A stretch of 64,000 nt of DNA, taken from Desulfacinum sp. Its GTDB lineage: Bacteria; Desulfobacterota; Syntrophobacteria; Syntrophobacterales; DSM-9756. A program made the translations under genes and the position numbers. The notes below the pieces were generated by a model. It searched no databases. It was not told the origin of the DNA and saw nothing but the letters and a program-made list of their open reading frames with translations. The stretch covers positions 1 through 64,000 of the forward strand of contig JACIYN010000013.1 in the NCBI GenBank assembly GCA_014359885.1, written 5' to 3'. Positions 51,683 to 59,912 of the stretch are shown in pieces. How positions within the stretch are numbered: the stretch's first letter is position 1; each line of letters starts with the position of its first letter.

Positions 51683-52360
51683 ATGCGACTGAGTCCGTAC
51701 ACCGCCGTTCTGGGGGCCATTCAGGAAGGGAAGAAGATGGACGTGGTGGCCAACAACCTGGCCAACGCCGCCAGCCCCGGCTATCGGAAGGTGGCACCGC
51801 GCTTCAGCCAATTCATGGAGATGGAAACCCATGTGAAAACCGACCCGGGGCCCGTGCGACGAACCGACAATCCCTGGGATATCGCCATCCGGGGCGAAGG
51901 CTACCTGCGGGTCCGGACCGACCAAGGGGAACGCTACACGCGTGCCGGAAATTTGACGGTCAACGACCAGGGGCAGCTGGTGACCCAGGACGGATGGCCG
52001 GTGCTGGGACAAGGGGGAGTGATCGAGCTGACGGGAACGGATTTCCGGGTGGATCCGACCGGTCAAGTATATGACGGTGCCGAAGTGGTGGATGTGCTGG
52101 ACGTGGTGGTCTTTCCGGAAGGCACACAACTGCAGCAGGACCGAGCCAACCTGCTGAGCCCGGCCACGCCCGGCGCCGTCCCCGTGCCGGCGGCCAACTA
52201 CGAAATCGAGCAGGGCGCCCTGGAGGGCGCCAACTTCTCCGTGGTGGAGGAGATGACCTCTCTTATTGAAACCATGCGGACCTTTGAAACCTGCCAGAAA
52301 ATCATCAAGACAAGCTACGAAGAAGACAAGCAGATCATCACTCAGTTGGGCAAGGCCTAG
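51683..52360 (+). CDS. flgF: flagellar proximal rod protein FlgF
   Basis: FlgF is a rod protein between FlgB/C and FlgG. The 225-residue protein starts at ATG 51683 after AAAGGAG. It has the axial N-terminus (KMDVVANNLANAASPGYRKVA), the FlgG-like DNPWDIAIRGEGYLRVRTDQGERYTRAGNLTVN core and a C-terminal helix with FSVVEEMTSLIETMRTFETCQKII. It is shorter than FlgG and lacks its insertions. The longer upstream frame is not supported. Confidence 0.94.
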   Translation: MRLSPYTAVLGAIQEGKKMDVVANNLANAASPGYRKVAPRFSQFMEMETHVKTDPGPVRRTDNPWDIAIRGEGYLRVRTDQGERYTRAGNLTVNDQGQLVTQDGWPVLGQGGVIELTGTDFRVDPTGQVYDGAEVVDVLDVVVFPEGTQLQQDRANLLSPATPGAVPVPAANYEIEQGALEGANFSVVEEMTSLIETMRTFETCQKIIKTSYEEDKQIITQLGKA

Positions 52361-52377
52361 ACGAGGAGACAGCCGCC

Positions 52378-53160
52378 ATGATGCGAAGCCTTTGGACAGC
52401 CGCCACCGGAATGGAAGCGCAGCAAATGAACATGGACGTCGTGGCACACAACCTGGCGAACGCCAATACCACCGCCTTCAAGCGCAGCCGGGCCAACTTC
52501 GAGGACCTCATGTACCAGAACATCATTCCCCCGGGTGCGGAGACGGGAACCAACGCGCAGATTCCCACCGGCATCCAGATCGGGATGGGGGTCAAGACGG
52601 CGTCGGTCCAGAAGATTTTCACACAGGGCAATTTTACCGAGACCGGTAACGAGCTGGACCTGGCCATCGAAGGAAAGGGATTTTTCCGGGTCGTACGCGG
52701 CACCGAGGAGGTCTACACCCGGGCGGGAGCCTTCAAGCTGGACAGCGAAGGCTACATCGTGGACACGGAAGGCAACAGGCTTCAGCCGGAGATCAGCATT
52801 CCCCGGGACGCCGTGACCGTCAACATCGACTCCCAAGGTACGCTGAACGCTCTGGACGCAAGCGGCACCCTTCTGGCGTCCGGCACCATCACGATCTATG
52901 ACTTCCCCAATCCAGCCGGTCTGCTGAGCCTCGGCAAGAACTACTTCGCCCCCACCGAGGCGTCCGGGGACGCAGTGGAAGGACAACCGGGAACGGAAGG
53001 ATTCGGAACCCTGCTTCAGGGGTTCCTGGAAAGCGCCAACATCAACGTGGTGGAGGAGATGGTCAATATGATCGCCGGCCAGAGGGCCTACGAAGCCAAT
53101 TCCAAGGTGATCCGCACGGCGGATGAGATGCTTCGAATCGCCAACAACGTGGCCAGCTGA
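52378..53160 (+). CDS. flgG: flagellar distal rod protein FlgG
   Basis: FlgG makes the distal rod. The 260-residue length is exactly that of the family. The N-terminus MMRSLWTAATGMEAQQMNMDVVAHNLANANTTAFKRSRANFEDLMYQ and the C-terminus VVEEMVNMIAGQRAYEANSKVIRTADEMLRIANNVA are the standard FlgG packing helices; GMGVKTASVQKIFTQGNFTETGNELDLAIEGKGFFRV sits between them. It follows flgF by 17 bases. Confidence 0.98.
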   Translation: MMRSLWTAATGMEAQQMNMDVVAHNLANANTTAFKRSRANFEDLMYQNIIPPGAETGTNAQIPTGIQIGMGVKTASVQKIFTQGNFTETGNELDLAIEGKGFFRVVRGTEEVYTRAGAFKLDSEGYIVDTEGNRLQPEISIPRDAVTVNIDSQGTLNALDASGTLLASGTITIYDFPNPAGLLSLGKNYFAPTEASGDAVEGQPGTEGFGTLLQGFLESANINVVEEMVNMIAGQRAYEANSKVIRTADEMLRIANNVAS

Positions 53161-53176
53161 TGATGGGTGCCGGGTC

Positions 53177-54205
53177 ATGAAGCCGTTGAGAATCATAGGA
53201 ATGGGATGCGGCAGGGCCGTCGCGGTCCTGGGCATTCTGATTTGGGCATGGGGGCTTTGCGGCTCAGCGTCGGGAGCCGTCCCGGGCCGGTGCCCCACGG
53301 AGATTCACTTCCGTGAAGTCGTGGAGGTCACGGACGAGACCATCACCCTGGCCGACTTGGTGGCCGGAGCGGACACCCTGCCTTCTTCCTGGCTGGCCTA
53401 TTTCCGTTCCATCGAACTGGGCCCCACCCCCCCGTTGGGAACGGAACGCTTCATCCGTTCAGAGAACCTGCGTGCTTACATGGTCAGCCTCCTGCGCTCC
53501 CAAGGAGTGGATCCGGAGTCCACGCTTCTCGTCATGCCTGACCGGCTGACCATCAAAAGAGCCGCTACCCTTGTGGAGGCCCGACAGATCGAGGACATCG
53601 TCACCTCTTACATTCTGGAACACGCTCCCTGGGACCGGGGCGAGATGGAGATCCGGGACATCACCTTTTCCGGTCTGCCCATGCTCCCCGCCGGCACTCT
53701 GACGCACCAGGTGCAGGCCCAGCCGGGGGAAAGTTTCCTGGGCCATGTGAACCTGTCCATTCATTTCTATCTGGAAGGCAAGAAGGTCCGCACCCTGAAG
53801 GCGGCAGCAAGGGTGGCTCTCAGGAAACAGGTCTTCCACGCCGCGCGTCCGTTGAAACGGGGTGAAATCATCCGTCCCGACGACATCGAAGCGCGGGAGA
53901 TCGAAATCACCGACCCATCGCGGACCTATGTCTTTGAAGCCTCCCAGGCCGTGGGCAAGAGGCTGGTCACCCACTTGTCCATGGGCGAGCCCTTGGATCA
54001 ATCGTGCCTGGACAAGCCCCTCCTGGTGCGACGCGGAAAGACCGTCACCATCGTCTACCGAATGCCCGGGATCAAGTTGACCGCCAAGGGAAAGGCCAAG
54101 GAAGAAGGGGGCTACGGAGACTGGATACGGATCGTGAACCTGGATTCGGACAAGGTGGTGAAGGGCCAGGTACTGGATGGGCAGACCGTCCTGGTGGTCC
54201 GCTGA
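53177..54205 (+). CDS. flgA: flagellar P-ring assembly chaperone FlgA
   Basis: FlgA is a periplasmic chaperone for the P ring. The 342-residue protein has an N-terminal signal (AVAVLGILIWAWGLCGSASGAV), an extended region (about 35-200) and a C-terminal SAF domain (AARPLKRGEIIRPDDIEAREI) followed by the FlgA tail (GEPLDQSCLDKPLLVRRGKTVTIVYRMPGIKLTAKGKAKEEG). E. coli FlgA is 219 residues, so this one carries a longer N-terminal half, as in other deltaproteobacteria. The gene overlaps none of its neighbours. Confidence 0.92.
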   Translation: MKPLRIIGMGCGRAVAVLGILIWAWGLCGSASGAVPGRCPTEIHFREVVEVTDETITLADLVAGADTLPSSWLAYFRSIELGPTPPLGTERFIRSENLRAYMVSLLRSQGVDPESTLLVMPDRLTIKRAATLVEARQIEDIVTSYILEHAPWDRGEMEIRDITFSGLPMLPAGTLTHQVQAQPGESFLGHVNLSIHFYLEGKKVRTLKAAARVALRKQVFHAARPLKRGEIIRPDDIEAREIEITDPSRTYVFEASQAVGKRLVTHLSMGEPLDQSCLDKPLLVRRGKTVTIVYRMPGIKLTAKGKAKEEGGYGDWIRIVNLDSDKVVKGQVLDGQTVLVVR

Positions 54206-54242
54206 TCATCGAGGAACCGGAGTGCAGGAAATCCCGAAGGGA

Positions 54243-54971
54243 ATGGATCACACGATGGACACAAGAGGAACCCTCACCTGGACGTTGGGCGCCCTGCTGG
54301 CATTGATCCTGGCGGGCTGCGCCACACGAGGAGAGCCGCCGCCCGGAGCCACCGCCGCGGCCTCCGTCCCGCCCGCCGCGGCCGTGGAAGCCGTCCAACC
54401 ATCCCCTGCCAGCTCGTCGCTCACGGGATCCCTGTGGACGGCTAAAAACGATTCGCTTTTCCGGGACATCAAGGCCCATCGCATCGGAGACATCGTCACC
54501 ATCATGGTGAGCGAGGAGTCGGAGGCAAGCAAGGAGGCCACCACGAGCACGAGTCGGTCCAAGGAATTGAGCGGCTCGGGCAATTTTGTGGGCCTGGGCA
54601 CCACCACCAAAACCATCCTTCGACCCCTCAACGACACGGGGTACGGCTTCACCTTCGACAACACCTTCACCGGCAAGGGCAGCACCAAGAAGGCCGACTC
54701 CATGACGGCCTACATGACCGCCACGGTGACGGACATTCTGCCCAACGGCAACCTGGTGATCCGGGGTTCCCGCTGGACTCGGGTCAACGACGAGATGCAG
54801 CAGATCATCCTGGAAGGCGTCATACGGCCCATGGACATCAGCCGGGACAACACCATCTTGTCGCAAAACATCGCGGAAGCGAAGATCTTCTTCGTGGGCA
54901 AGGGACCCGTCACCAACCATCAGAAACCGGGGTTGCTCGGCCAATTGTTGGACGTGCTGCTCCCGTTCTAG
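54243..54971 (+). CDS. flgH: flagellar L-ring lipoprotein FlgH
   Basis: FlgH forms the outer-membrane L ring. The 242-residue protein has a lipoprotein signal (LGALLALILAGC) with a lipidated Cys, a short linker and the family core: SLWTAKNDSLFRDIKAHRIGDIVTIMVSEESEASKEA, then ADSMTAYMTATVTDILPNGNLVIRGSR and EGVIRPMDISRDNTILSQNIAEAKI. The start is uncertain: ATG 54243 is close behind AAGGGA, and ATG 54255 or GTG 54222 are alternatives. It is followed by flgI 17 bases later. Confidence 0.95.
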   Translation: MDHTMDTRGTLTWTLGALLALILAGCATRGEPPPGATAAASVPPAAAVEAVQPSPASSSLTGSLWTAKNDSLFRDIKAHRIGDIVTIMVSEESEASKEATTSTSRSKELSGSGNFVGLGTTTKTILRPLNDTGYGFTFDNTFTGKGSTKKADSMTAYMTATVTDILPNGNLVIRGSRWTRVNDEMQQIILEGVIRPMDISRDNTILSQNIAEAKIFFVGKGPVTNHQKPGLLGQLLDVLLPF

Positions 54972-54988
54972 CAGGAGGCGTTTCCGCC

Positions 54989-56095
54989 ATGAGACGCATA
55001 GCGTGGGCCGTGGTTCTTGTTGCGGCCATCAGCCTTTGGATCTGCCCGGGCGCCGGAGCCGTACGCATCAAGGATATCGCCCGTTTCATGGGCGTTCGAA
55101 GCAACCCCCTGTTCGGCTACGGCCTGGTGGTGGGACTCAACGGAACGGGGGACAACAGCAAGACGGAATTCACCACCAATACGCTTGCCAACATGCTGGA
55201 CCGCCTCGGCATTCATGTGGACCCCGACGCCCTGAAGGTCAAGAACGTGGCGGCCGTGATGGTCACAGCCCAGCTGCCCCCATTTGCCCGCATCGGCAAC
55301 CGTATCGACATCCAGGTTTCGTCCATCGGCGACGCCAAGAGCCTGGAGGGAGGTACGCTGCTTCTGACGCCCCTTCAGGGCCCCGACGGCCAGGTCTACG
55401 CGGTGGCCCAAGGCCCCATCTCCACGGGAGGTTTCTCCGCCGAAGGAGCCAGCGGAAGTTCCGTCCAGAAGAACCATCCCACCGTGGGCTACGTGTCCGG
55501 CGGGGCCGTGGTGGAGCGGGAGCTTCCCCTTGCCCTCGACCAACAGGAGGGGCTGGACCTCATCCTGGAACAGCCCGACTTCTCCACGGCCAGCCGGGCC
55601 GCCCAACAGATCAACCTGACCCTCGGCGGTCCCTTCGCCCGAGCCGTCAGCGCCTCCACCGTTCGGGTAAAGGTGCCGCCCTCGCTTGGCACGGACATCG
55701 TGGGATTCATCTCCAGGGTGGAAACCGTGAATGTGACGCCCGACGTGGCGGCCAAAGTGGTGATCAACGAACGCACGGGAACCATCGTCATGGGGGAAAA
55801 CGTTCGGATCTCCCCCGTGGCGGTGGCCCACGGAAACCTGACGGTCCAGATTACGGAGCAACCCGCGGTCTCCCAGCCCCTGCCCCTGAGTCAAGGCGAG
55901 ACGGTGGTGACCCCCCAATCGGCGGTCCAGGTCCAGGAGGGCAAGGGCAGCATGAACCTTCTGAGGGGAGGAGCCACCATCGGCGAGGTCATTAACGGGC
56001 TCAATGCCATCGGGGCCACCCCCAGAGACATCATCACCATTTTGCAGACGATCAAGGCGGCCGGAGCGCTCCATGCCGAACTCGAACTCATCTAG
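54989..56095 (+). CDS. flgI: flagellar P-ring protein FlgI
   Basis: FlgI builds the periplasmic P ring around the rod. The 368-residue protein has an N-terminal signal (AWAVVLVAAISLWICPGAGAVR) and conserved parts NPLFGYGLVVGLNGTGDNSKTEFT, LPPFARIGNRIDIQVSSIGDAKSLEGGTLLLTPLQGPDGQVYAVAQG and GMNLLRGGATIGEVINGLNAIGATPRDIITILQTIKAAGALHAELEL in pieces. The end overlaps the next gene's start (56073), a sign of coupling to the MotB genes. Confidence 0.97.
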   Translation: MRRIAWAVVLVAAISLWICPGAGAVRIKDIARFMGVRSNPLFGYGLVVGLNGTGDNSKTEFTTNTLANMLDRLGIHVDPDALKVKNVAAVMVTAQLPPFARIGNRIDIQVSSIGDAKSLEGGTLLLTPLQGPDGQVYAVAQGPISTGGFSAEGASGSSVQKNHPTVGYVSGGAVVERELPLALDQQEGLDLILEQPDFSTASRAAQQINLTLGGPFARAVSASTVRVKVPPSLGTDIVGFISRVETVNVTPDVAAKVVINERTGTIVMGENVRISPVAVAHGNLTVQITEQPAVSQPLPLSQGETVVTPQSAVQVQEGKGSMNLLRGGATIGEVINGLNAIGATPRDIITILQTIKAAGALHAELELI

Positions 56096-56966
56096 AAAGA
56101 AGAAGGGAAGCGGCGGCGAGGAAGGACCGGCTGCGGACGGCTGGCTCACCACCTACTGTGACCTGTGTACCCTGTTGCTGACCTTCTTCGTTTTGTTGCT
56201 CAGCATGTCGGTGCTGGACGAAGTGCGCAAGAAGGAAGTCCTGAACTCCCTGGTGGGAGCGTTCGGATTTCTGCCGGGAGGGCGTACGGCCATCGGAGCG
56301 CCCAAGGGCATGGACATCAGCGAGTTTTCTTCCCCCATGCAGAAAGACGAGGAGTTCAACTTCGATCTGCTTCGGGAAGTCACCATGAAAAACCAGCTGG
56401 AGCCGGAGGTGGAAATCATAAGGAAGGACGACGCGGTGACCATCGTCCTCAACCAAAGGCTGCTCTTCGAGCCCGGTTCCTTCACGTTGACGGGGTCCGC
56501 CTCCAATTATCTGGCGCAGCTTTCCCCCTACTTGCGCCGGCAGAAACGGGAAATAGAGATTCGGGGGCATACCGACCGCTATGAAGAGGTGGGCGATCCC
56601 CGCTGGGTCGACCGATCCTACGAGATTTCCGCCAAGAGGGCCTTGGCTGTCTACAGAAAGCTTCAGAGCTTGGGCGTGCCGGTGGAAAAAATGAGCGTGC
56701 ACGGCTTCAGCTTCCATCGACCGCTGGTTGACGGCGTAAAGTTTCCCCATCTGCGCTACAGGAACCAGAGGGTGGAGATCGTCATGACCTACAGCCGCTC
56801 TTTGCCGGCCACCCTGCTTCGGGCGGATCCGAAACCGGCGCCCTATTTCAACTACAAGAACTTCTTTTTCCGGCTCTTTCCCATGGACGGCAACGCGGGC
56901 TCCCCGGAGGGAGCCATGAACCGCTCATCCGTTCCGCGTTCACCCGGGATGAAGCATCATGGCTAA
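56073..56966 (+). CDS. MotB-family stator protein, first copy (divergent OmpA domain)
   Basis: The 297-residue protein starts at ATG 56073 inside flgI. It has a single membrane helix with the conserved ion-binding Asp30 (YCDLCTLLLTFFVLLLSMSVL) and a periplasmic OmpA/MotB domain (RGHTDRYEEVG, NQRVEIVM). The PG-binding part is atypical: it carries extra loops, and a C-terminal extension (about 260-297) follows it. It is followed directly by a second MotB protein; the pair probably forms heterodimers with MotA, or one is a specialised variant. No motA is adjacent. Confidence 0.82.
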   Translation: MPNSNSSRKKKGSGGEEGPAADGWLTTYCDLCTLLLTFFVLLLSMSVLDEVRKKEVLNSLVGAFGFLPGGRTAIGAPKGMDISEFSSPMQKDEEFNFDLLREVTMKNQLEPEVEIIRKDDAVTIVLNQRLLFEPGSFTLTGSASNYLAQLSPYLRRQKREIEIRGHTDRYEEVGDPRWVDRSYEISAKRALAVYRKLQSLGVPVEKMSVHGFSFHRPLVDGVKFPHLRYRNQRVEIVMTYSRSLPATLLRADPKPAPYFNYKNFFFRLFPMDGNAGSPEGAMNRSSVPRSPGMKHHG

Positions 56967-57702
56967 AAAAAAGAAAGGCAAAGGAGAACAGGAAGCGGGC
57001 GGAAGCGCGTCGTGGATGGTCACCTTTTCGGACCTTTCCACCCTGCTCTTGACCTTCTTCGTTCTCCTGCTCAGCATGTCTTCGCTCAACGACAAGGCCA
57101 TCCGCAGCACCTTTCAGAATTTTGACAAGACCAGCGGCATCCTTTTCTTCAAGAATCGGGAACAGGTCCGCCTGAACGCGGACATGGCCATCAAGGAGAT
57201 CGTCAAGAGCCTCAAGAGCATCTACGTGGTGGACGTGCGCGACCTGGATGAGATCACCAAGGTCCCCCTGAAAAAGGACCTGAAGCTGGTCGTCTCCTCA
57301 GGAAATGCTCTTTTTGTCAAGAAGCGGTGGGCCCCCGGAAGTTTTTCGTTCATCTTCGGAAGCCAGCTTCTTTTCGAAAGCGGTTCCGCCCAACTGAAAC
57401 CCAGCGCCTATCCGGTCCTGGAAAAGTTTGCGGCCTTTCTCAAGGAGGCCCCGTACCAAGTCTACGTGGACGGTCACACCGACAGCCGCCCTGTGAGCGG
57501 GCGGGATTTCGCCTCCAATGATGACCTGTCCCTGGCCCGCGCCATGGCCGTGGCGCGCTACTTAGTGGATAAGGCGCGTGTGCCTGGAGACAAAGTGGCC
57601 GTGGGGGCTTACGGGGATTCCCAGCCCCTCGTGCCCAACACCACGCCCGAAGGCCTCCGGATGAACAGGCGCGTCGAATTGATCTTCGAAAAGGTGAGCT
57701 AG
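56959..57702 (+). CDS. MotB-family stator protein, second copy (standard OmpA domain)
   Basis: The 247-residue protein has the membrane helix with the ion-binding Asp25 (FSDLSTLLLTFFVLLLSMSSL), a plug-like region and a canonical OmpA-like PG-binding domain: FESGSAQLKPSAYPVLEKFAAFL, YVDGHTDSRPVSG and NRRVELIF. Its start overlaps the end of the first copy by eight bases. It is the copy that looks like an ordinary MotB; either could be called MotB1 or MotB2. The only motA is at 39084. Confidence 0.9.
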   Translation: MAKKKKGKGEQEAGGSASWMVTFSDLSTLLLTFFVLLLSMSSLNDKAIRSTFQNFDKTSGILFFKNREQVRLNADMAIKEIVKSLKSIYVVDVRDLDEITKVPLKKDLKLVVSSGNALFVKKRWAPGSFSFIFGSQLLFESGSAQLKPSAYPVLEKFAAFLKEAPYQVYVDGHTDSRPVSGRDFASNDDLSLARAMAVARYLVDKARVPGDKVAVGAYGDSQPLVPNTTPEGLRMNRRVELIFEKVS

Positions 57703-57705
57703 AAA

Positions 57706-58035
57706 ATGAACGTGAACGCCCTCCAGATTCCCCCCTTGGGATCCGACACGGAAAGCTCCGGGGATCCCGTACGCCGGCAAAAAGAGGAGCTGAGGAAGGC
57801 TTGCCGCGATTTTGAGAGCCTGCTCAGCGCCTATCTTTTCAAATCCATGAGGAGCGCGGTGCCGAGGGCCGAAGACCCGGAACACGCTCGAACCATCTAC
57901 GAATCCCTTTTCGACGAGGCACTGGCCCAGGAGTGCGCGGAACAGGGATCTTTGGGCCTGGGGGAGCTTCTCTACCGCCAACTGGAGCCCTTGATCCACG
58001 AGCCCGGTTCCCCGCGGAAAGCGAAGAGGGCTTGA
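57706..58035 (+). CDS. flgJ: FlgJ-like rod-binding protein without muramidase domain
   Basis: The 109-residue protein matches the N-terminal rod-binding/rod-capping half of FlgJ: LRKACRDFESLLSAYLFKSMRSAVPRA, then YESLFDEALAQECAEQGSLGLGELLYRQL. The C-terminal glucosaminidase/muramidase half of gammaproteobacterial FlgJ (about 150 residues) is absent, as in many deltaproteobacteria. A separate enzyme must open the peptidoglycan. It ends the flgF operon; the next gene, flgN, appears to have its own promoter. Confidence 0.9.
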   Translation: MNVNALQIPPLGSDTESSGDPVRRQKEELRKACRDFESLLSAYLFKSMRSAVPRAEDPEHARTIYESLFDEALAQECAEQGSLGLGELLYRQLEPLIHEPGSPRKAKRA

Positions 58036-58046
58036 AACAAGTGATT

Positions 58047-58073
58047 TCAGCATTCCGCGCTTTGTGCCGATTA
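58047..58073 (+). promoter_or_regulatory. candidate sigma-28 (FliA) promoter of flgN-flgK-flgL
   Basis: GCCGATTA (58066-58073) matches the -10 GCCGATAA at 7/8. Upstream, with the standard 11-base spacer, is TCAGCATT (58047-58054), a weak 4/8 match to TAAAGTTT. It lies in the 57-base gap after flgJ, ahead of genes that are late-class in other bacteria. Confidence 0.55.
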
Positions 58074-58092
58074 TTTGATTGAGGAGATGGTC

Positions 58093-58557
58093 ATGAATCA
58101 ACACGGGGCAAATGGGACCGGAATGGACGACCCGATCGAGCTAAACGGAGCGAACGCGAAGGGGGATTTCCTCCCGGACGACCTCTTGGACACAGCCCGG
58201 TCTCTCCTGGATGCGCTGGAAGAAGAAGAGCGGTGTCTCAAAGAAAGGGACCATGACGGACTTCTGCATCTGGTCCCAACGAAAGAGAGCCTGGCACGCT
58301 CGCTCGCTGCCAGGCTCCGAACGCTCTCCGGCCGGCCATCGGACGGGAGGGGCTTCGACCGCGCGAGTTTGCAGGAGCTTAAAGAGATCCTTCGGCGGAT
58401 CGAAGCCCGAAACGAGAGGAACCGCCGGTTCATCCAGGAATCCCTCGCTATCTACCAGGGGATCCTGGGGCTCTTTGAGAACGAGCTCTACGCACCGTCG
58501 CCCCAGGTCCGAGCTTTCCCGGCGATTCGAGGAAGCTCCATTCACAGGGAGGCCTGA
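58093..58557 (+). CDS. flgN: FlgN-like flagellar export chaperone for FlgK/FlgL
   Basis: FlgN keeps the hook-associated proteins FlgK and FlgL ready for export. The 154-residue protein is mainly helical and acidic; the segment ARSLLDALEEEERCLKERDHDGLLHLVPTKESLARSLAARL is the family pattern, with a late helix IEARNERNRRFIQESLAIYQGILGLF. The ATG at 58093 is 7 bases after GAGGAG. Sequence identity to better-known FlgN proteins is low, but its place before flgK supports the call. Confidence 0.82.
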   Translation: MNQHGANGTGMDDPIELNGANAKGDFLPDDLLDTARSLLDALEEEERCLKERDHDGLLHLVPTKESLARSLAARLRTLSGRPSDGRGFDRASLQELKEILRRIEARNERNRRFIQESLAIYQGILGLFENELYAPSPQVRAFPAIRGSSIHREA

Positions 58558-58558
58558 C

Positions 58559-59896
58559 ATGGCAGGGTTGAACGCATCGTTGGAGATCGCCAAGAATGCG
58601 CTTCTGAACACCCAGGTTCAGATACAGACCACGTCCCACAACATCGCCAACGCGGAAAACCCCAACTACACGCGCCAGAAGGCTTCCACCGTCACCCAGG
58701 GAGCAATCCGGGAACGGGCCGGATGGGTTGGTACGGGCGCCCGTCTGGACCGCATCGTTCAGCAGCGCGACGCCTTCCTGGAAGCCAGCCTCCTGGGAAC
58801 CTTGTCCTCCAGCTCCTACTACGGAGCCATGGAACGTATTCTCGGGACGGCGGAAACCTACCTCTACGATGACGGAGAGACCGGCATCTCCGGAGCCCTC
58901 AACGACTTTTGGGACGCCTGGAACGCCCTGGCGCAAAACCCGGACGGCAGCGCGGAAAAGGCGACCGTGATCGAAGCGGGCGGGAACCTGGCAGGGCTTC
59001 TCAATGAGACCGCCAGCGACCTGGACGCCCTCCAGGGCGACTTGCAAAAGGAGCTGGAAGATTCCCTGGAACCGGTGAACACCCTGTTGGAACGAATCCG
59101 GGAACTCAATGACCAGATCGCCCGCGCCGAAGGATCAGGACAGACGGCCAACGATCTCAGGGATCAGCGCTATGAAGCGTTGAAGGAACTGGCCGAGTAC
59201 GTCCAGTTCGAGACGGAAGAAATTTCCGGCGGGGCCGTCAATGTCTTCCTTGCCGACCGAACGGCCCTGGTCATCGGTACTCAGTACGCGGCTCAGCTGA
59301 CCCTCCAGGACGAAGCCGACGGTTATGCCGTCACGATCAAGGACACGGGAACGGCGGTGGGCCGACTGGGCGGCTCCCTGGGCGGGCTGCTGGCCTCGGC
59401 AGCCCAAGTGGACCAGTGGCAGGACAGACTCGACGAGTTTGCAGCGGCTCTGGTTTTAGCCGTTAACGGGAAATACAGCTCCTCCCCGCCCCCCCCCGCT
59501 GACCCCAACGACTATCTCTTCTTCGACCCTTCGGGGACGACAGCCTCCACCATCTCGCTGACAAGCTACCCTTTGGACTACCCGCCGGACGCCCAGGATG
59601 TCCTGGACTGGCAGTCGGACGACGCGCTCACATGGGACGGCGAGTCCGTGTCCCTGGGGACCTACCTCAACAGGTTGACCCAAGATGTGGGGCTGGCGGT
59701 CCAATCGGCCCAATCACAGCAAAGTTTCCGTGAGAGCCTGGTGACGGAGCTCGAAGCCAAAAGGCAGTCCGTCTCGGGGGTCTCCATCGACGAAGAGATG
59801 GTGGAACTGTTGAAGCAGCAACAGCTCTACCAGGCGGCCGCCAAGGTGGTCCAGTACACATCCGACATGATCCAGACGGCCATCGACATGGTCTAA
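58559..59896 (+). CDS. flgK: flagellar hook-associated protein FlgK (HAP1)
   Basis: FlgK forms the first layer of the hook-filament junction. The 445-residue protein starts at ATG 58559, one base after the flgN stop region, with the axial N-terminus (ASLEIAKNALLNTQVQIQTTSHNIANAENPNYTRQ). The C-terminus ISIDEEMVELLKQQQLYQAAAKVVQYTSDMIQTAIDMV-type helix is typical (here SGVSIDEEMVELL). It is about 100 residues shorter than E. coli FlgK, the loss being in the variable middle. The longer frame upstream is a shadow of flgN. Confidence 0.95.
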   Translation: MAGLNASLEIAKNALLNTQVQIQTTSHNIANAENPNYTRQKASTVTQGAIRERAGWVGTGARLDRIVQQRDAFLEASLLGTLSSSSYYGAMERILGTAETYLYDDGETGISGALNDFWDAWNALAQNPDGSAEKATVIEAGGNLAGLLNETASDLDALQGDLQKELEDSLEPVNTLLERIRELNDQIARAEGSGQTANDLRDQRYEALKELAEYVQFETEEISGGAVNVFLADRTALVIGTQYAAQLTLQDEADGYAVTIKDTGTAVGRLGGSLGGLLASAAQVDQWQDRLDEFAAALVLAVNGKYSSSPPPPADPNDYLFFDPSGTTASTISLTSYPLDYPPDAQDVLDWQSDDALTWDGESVSLGTYLNRLTQDVGLAVQSAQSQQSFRESLVTELEAKRQSVSGVSIDEEMVELLKQQQLYQAAAKVVQYTSDMIQTAIDMV

Positions 59897-59912
59897 GAAC
59901 AGGGGACGATCC

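Noticed and set aside
58211-58558. 116-residue N-terminal extension of flgK
   Set aside because: Overlaps flgN in another frame; the FlgK family N-terminus begins at 58559.
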